DNA of 5,865 bases, from assembly GCA_002348385.1 (NCBI GenBank), contig DEBD01000014.1, positions 1 through 5,865 on the forward strand. The letters run 5' to 3'. Under the pieces are notes generated by a model. The model did no database searches and was not told the origin of the DNA. It saw only the letters and a list, made by a program, of their open reading frames with translations. Position 1 is the first letter of the stretch. The number at the start of each line of letters is the position of its first letter. A program made the translations under genes and the position numbers. This document shows positions 4,627-5,865 of the stretch, in pieces. Origin of the DNA: Gammaproteobacteria bacterium UBA2965 (GTDB taxonomy: Bacteria; Pseudomonadota; Gammaproteobacteria; Pseudomonadales; Azotimanducaceae).

Positions 4627-5634
4627 TCAGGCGCCGGCAGAGGCGAGCTGGTGGTGTGCTTGGTCGGCCGTCTGCTTTCTCACGGCGGTAATTTCCGCGA
4701 GTATGGCGATGGCGATTTCTGGGGGCGTTTTGCTTCCGATGGGAAGCCCAATGGGCGCGTGTAGGCGCCCGATTTCCGCGTCGGACAGGTCCAGTTCTTT
4801 GAGGCGCTCTCGCCGGCTGGCGGAGGTGCGGCTGGAGCCCATGGCGCCGATATAGAACGCCTTGGTCTTGAGCGCCTCCATCATTCCCATGTCGTCTATT
4901 CTGGGATCGTGCGTGAGCGCGACGATGGCGGATGCGGGATCGTCCGCGTGGGCTTTCACCGCATCGTCCGGCATGTCGTTGACCAGCGTGACGCCCTGCA
5001 CATCAAAGTCGTTGATGAACTGCTCGCGCGGATCGCAAACGGTTACCCGATAGTCGAGCATCTTGGCCATTTCGGCGAGATAGCGAGACACCATTCCCGC
5101 GCCGATGATGAACAGCTGAAACTCCGGTCCGTAGGTGTGTCCCAACCGTTGCCGATCGGGATCCCAGGACAGCGGTTCGAAGTGCCCTGTATCGGAATGG
5201 CTGAAGGTGCCAGCTTTAAGATCCACCGTGCGCCGCACGCTCTTGCGCTCGGCCAGCCGCTCATGCAGGTGGGCAAAGTGCGCCTTGTGTTCGGCGTCGG
5301 GCGGCACGGGTTCCACCACGATGAGTAGGGAGCCACCACAGGGCAAGCCGAATTTTTCGGACTCCTCGGCGCTGATGCCGTAGCGGAACTGCTGCGCCGC
5401 GTTCGCTGCCAACTCGCCATTGGTGAGCTTTTCCAGCAGGTCGTCTTCCACACAGCCGCCGGAGAGCGACCCCTGAATGTGCCCGTCCTGATCGCAGGCC
5501 AGCAGAGAGCCGACGGGACGCGGCGAAGACCCCCAGGTTTCCACCACCGTGGCTAACCAGCACGCGCGATCAGCGGACAACCACTCGTGCACCTGGTTCA
5601 GGACTTCTTCGTCTACTGCTTGCATCTGCCACAT
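4627..5634 (-). CDS. xdhC: XdhC family molybdenum cofactor chaperone
   Basis: A 335-aa XdhC/CoxI-family protein. In studied systems XdhC binds Mo-cofactor, presents it for sulfuration and delivers it to apo-xanthine dehydrogenase; it is not part of the final enzyme. The N-terminal XdhC_CoxI domain shows TWGSSPRPVGSLLA (33-46), GSLSGGCVEDDL (55-66) with conserved C61, and GLPCGGSLLIVVEP (96-109) with C99. The C-terminal Rossmann domain begins LFIIGAGMVSRYLAEMAK (174-191), followed by VTVCDPRE (197-204), LTHDPRIDD (240-248), FYIGAMGSSRT (260-270) and APIGLPIGSKTPPEIAIAIL (293-312). All are in family order. GAGM replaces the GAGH common in relatives. Start is ATG 5634; ATG 5625 (MQAVDEEV) is an almost equal choice, and neither has a clear Shine-Dalgarno site. 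An upstream open frame to 5760 overlaps the divergent rhomboid gene and is not used. It is the first gene of the xdhC-mocA operon. Confidence 0.93.
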   Translation of the reverse strand: MWQMQAVDEEVLNQVHEWLSADRACWLATVVETWGSSPRPVGSLLACDQDGHIQGSLSGGCVEDDLLEKLTNGELAANAAQQFRYGISAEESEKFGLPCGGSLLIVVEPVPPDAEHKAHFAHLHERLAERKSVRRTVDLKAGTFSHSDTGHFEPLSWDPDRQRLGHTYGPEFQLFIIGAGMVSRYLAEMAKMLDYRVTVCDPREQFINDFDVQGVTLVNDMPDDAVKAHADDPASAIVALTHDPRIDDMGMMEALKTKAFYIGAMGSSRTSASRRERLKELDLSDAEIGRLHAPIGLPIGSKTPPEIAIAILAEITAVRKQTADQAHHQLASAGA

Positions 5635-5682
5635 CGAGCCGTTTAAGTACGGCAATTTTACTACGAACCGGCAATTGCCTTC
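5635..5682. promoter_or_regulatory. Divergent xdhC/rhomboid intergenic region with repeat and palindrome
   Basis: These 48 bases are more AT-rich than their surroundings. They contain an 8-base direct repeat, CGGCAATT, at 5650-5657 and 5669-5676 (19 bases between starts). The second copy forms part of a perfect palindrome, GGCAATTGCC (5670-5679). Such a layout could be an operator serving both genes. For the plus strand, TTGCAT (5620-5625) and TTTAAG (5642-5647) are 16 bases apart, a weak promoter-like pair. No regulator can be named. Confidence 0.35.
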
Positions 5683-5865
5683 ATGCGCGTGATCGAGACC
5701 TCTCTGGGCGAGGATCTGTCGCTGTTTTCGGCCTATCTGTGGAACCAGCGTATCCGTCACCGCGTGTTTGAAGAACGCGGACGCCAGGTTCTGGAGGTGG
5801 CGGATCTGGCGGCTGCCGGTGATGTCGAGCGCGCCTATGCGGACTGGCGGGAAGGGCGGCTGCAG
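5683..5865 (+). CDS. Rhomboid-family intramembrane serine protease, N-terminal part (partial)
   Basis: An open frame from ATG 5683 runs off the right edge after 61 residues. FSAYLWNQRIRHRVFEE (15-31), RGRQVLEVAD (32-41) and DVERAYADWREGRLQ (47-61) fit the cytoplasmic N-terminal domain found before the membrane core in GlpG-like rhomboid proteases of gammaproteobacteria: a short helix, the H-x-I/V-x-E-E strand, the QVLxV strand, then a helix ending in a WRxG-like sequence. Rhomboids cleave membrane proteins within the bilayer, but the catalytic Ser/His region lies beyond the window, so activity cannot be judged. In Pseudomonas, as I recall, a rhomboid gene lies near nadK, which fits. There is no Shine-Dalgarno site upstream of ATG 5683, and no earlier in-frame start in the spacer. 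Confidence 0.75.
   Translation, partial: MRVIETSLGEDLSLFSAYLWNQRIRHRVFEERGRQVLEVADLAAAGDVERAYADWREGRLQ

Noticed and set aside
5635..5760. Longer xdhC start near 5760
   Set aside because: It would overlap the divergent rhomboid start by about 78 bases and add 42 residues without family similarity. XdhC proteins normally begin close to the AVDEEVL segment.
1..5865. Defence system, mobile element, CRISPR array or toxin-antitoxin pair
   Set aside because: I found no transposase, integrase, nuclease, repeat array, terminal inverted repeats or small overlapping gene pair. All confidently recognised genes are chromosomal metabolism or maintenance functions.

Overview
The window looks like ordinary chromosomal DNA of a GC-rich gammaproteobacterium. 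NAD kinase resembles the Pseudomonas form, serine acetyltransferase is close to the E. coli long form, and the final partial gene has a GlpG-type rhomboid N-terminus. I would place it near the Pseudomonadales/Oceanospirillales, but the sequence alone does not fix the genus. I see no phage, insertion sequence, tRNA, rRNA or CRISPR signal, and no base-composition break suggesting recent transfer.

Layout, left to right: the tail of an unidentified gene (+, to 116); a 160-base spacer; a 250-aa protein with a Cys/His cluster and a C-terminal coiled coil (+, 277-1029); a small four-helix membrane protein (-, 1026-1487); a DsbA/FrnE-family thiol oxidoreductase with a CPWC site (+, 1557-2201); serine acetyltransferase cysE (-, 2206-3054); NAD kinase nadK (+, 3157-4044); a two-gene minus-strand unit, xdhC then mocA (5634 down to 4041); and the start of a rhomboid-family protease (+, from 5683, cut by the window end). 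Genes alternate strand almost one by one. The three tail-to-tail junctions are extremely tight: two overlap by 3 bases through a palindromic CTAG or TTAA, and the third has a 4-base gap.

Functionally this is mainly housekeeping metabolism. cysE makes O-acetylserine for cysteine synthesis. nadK makes NADP. The DsbA-family protein acts on thiols or disulfides. The xdhC-mocA pair is a maturation unit for the MCD (cytosine dinucleotide) form of molybdenum cofactor used by xanthine dehydrogenase-family enzymes; no such enzyme lies in the window. No multi-gene system links all of them. Only xdhC-mocA is a clear operon.

I did not find a convincing new system. The points most worth a second look are: the Cys/His coiled-coil protein of unknown function; a CysE that lacks the C-terminal Ile tail used for docking to CysK; a DsbA-like protein with a Cys just after its cis-Pro; the zero-space convergent junctions, including a hairpin spanning two stop codons; and the orphan xdhC-mocA pair.
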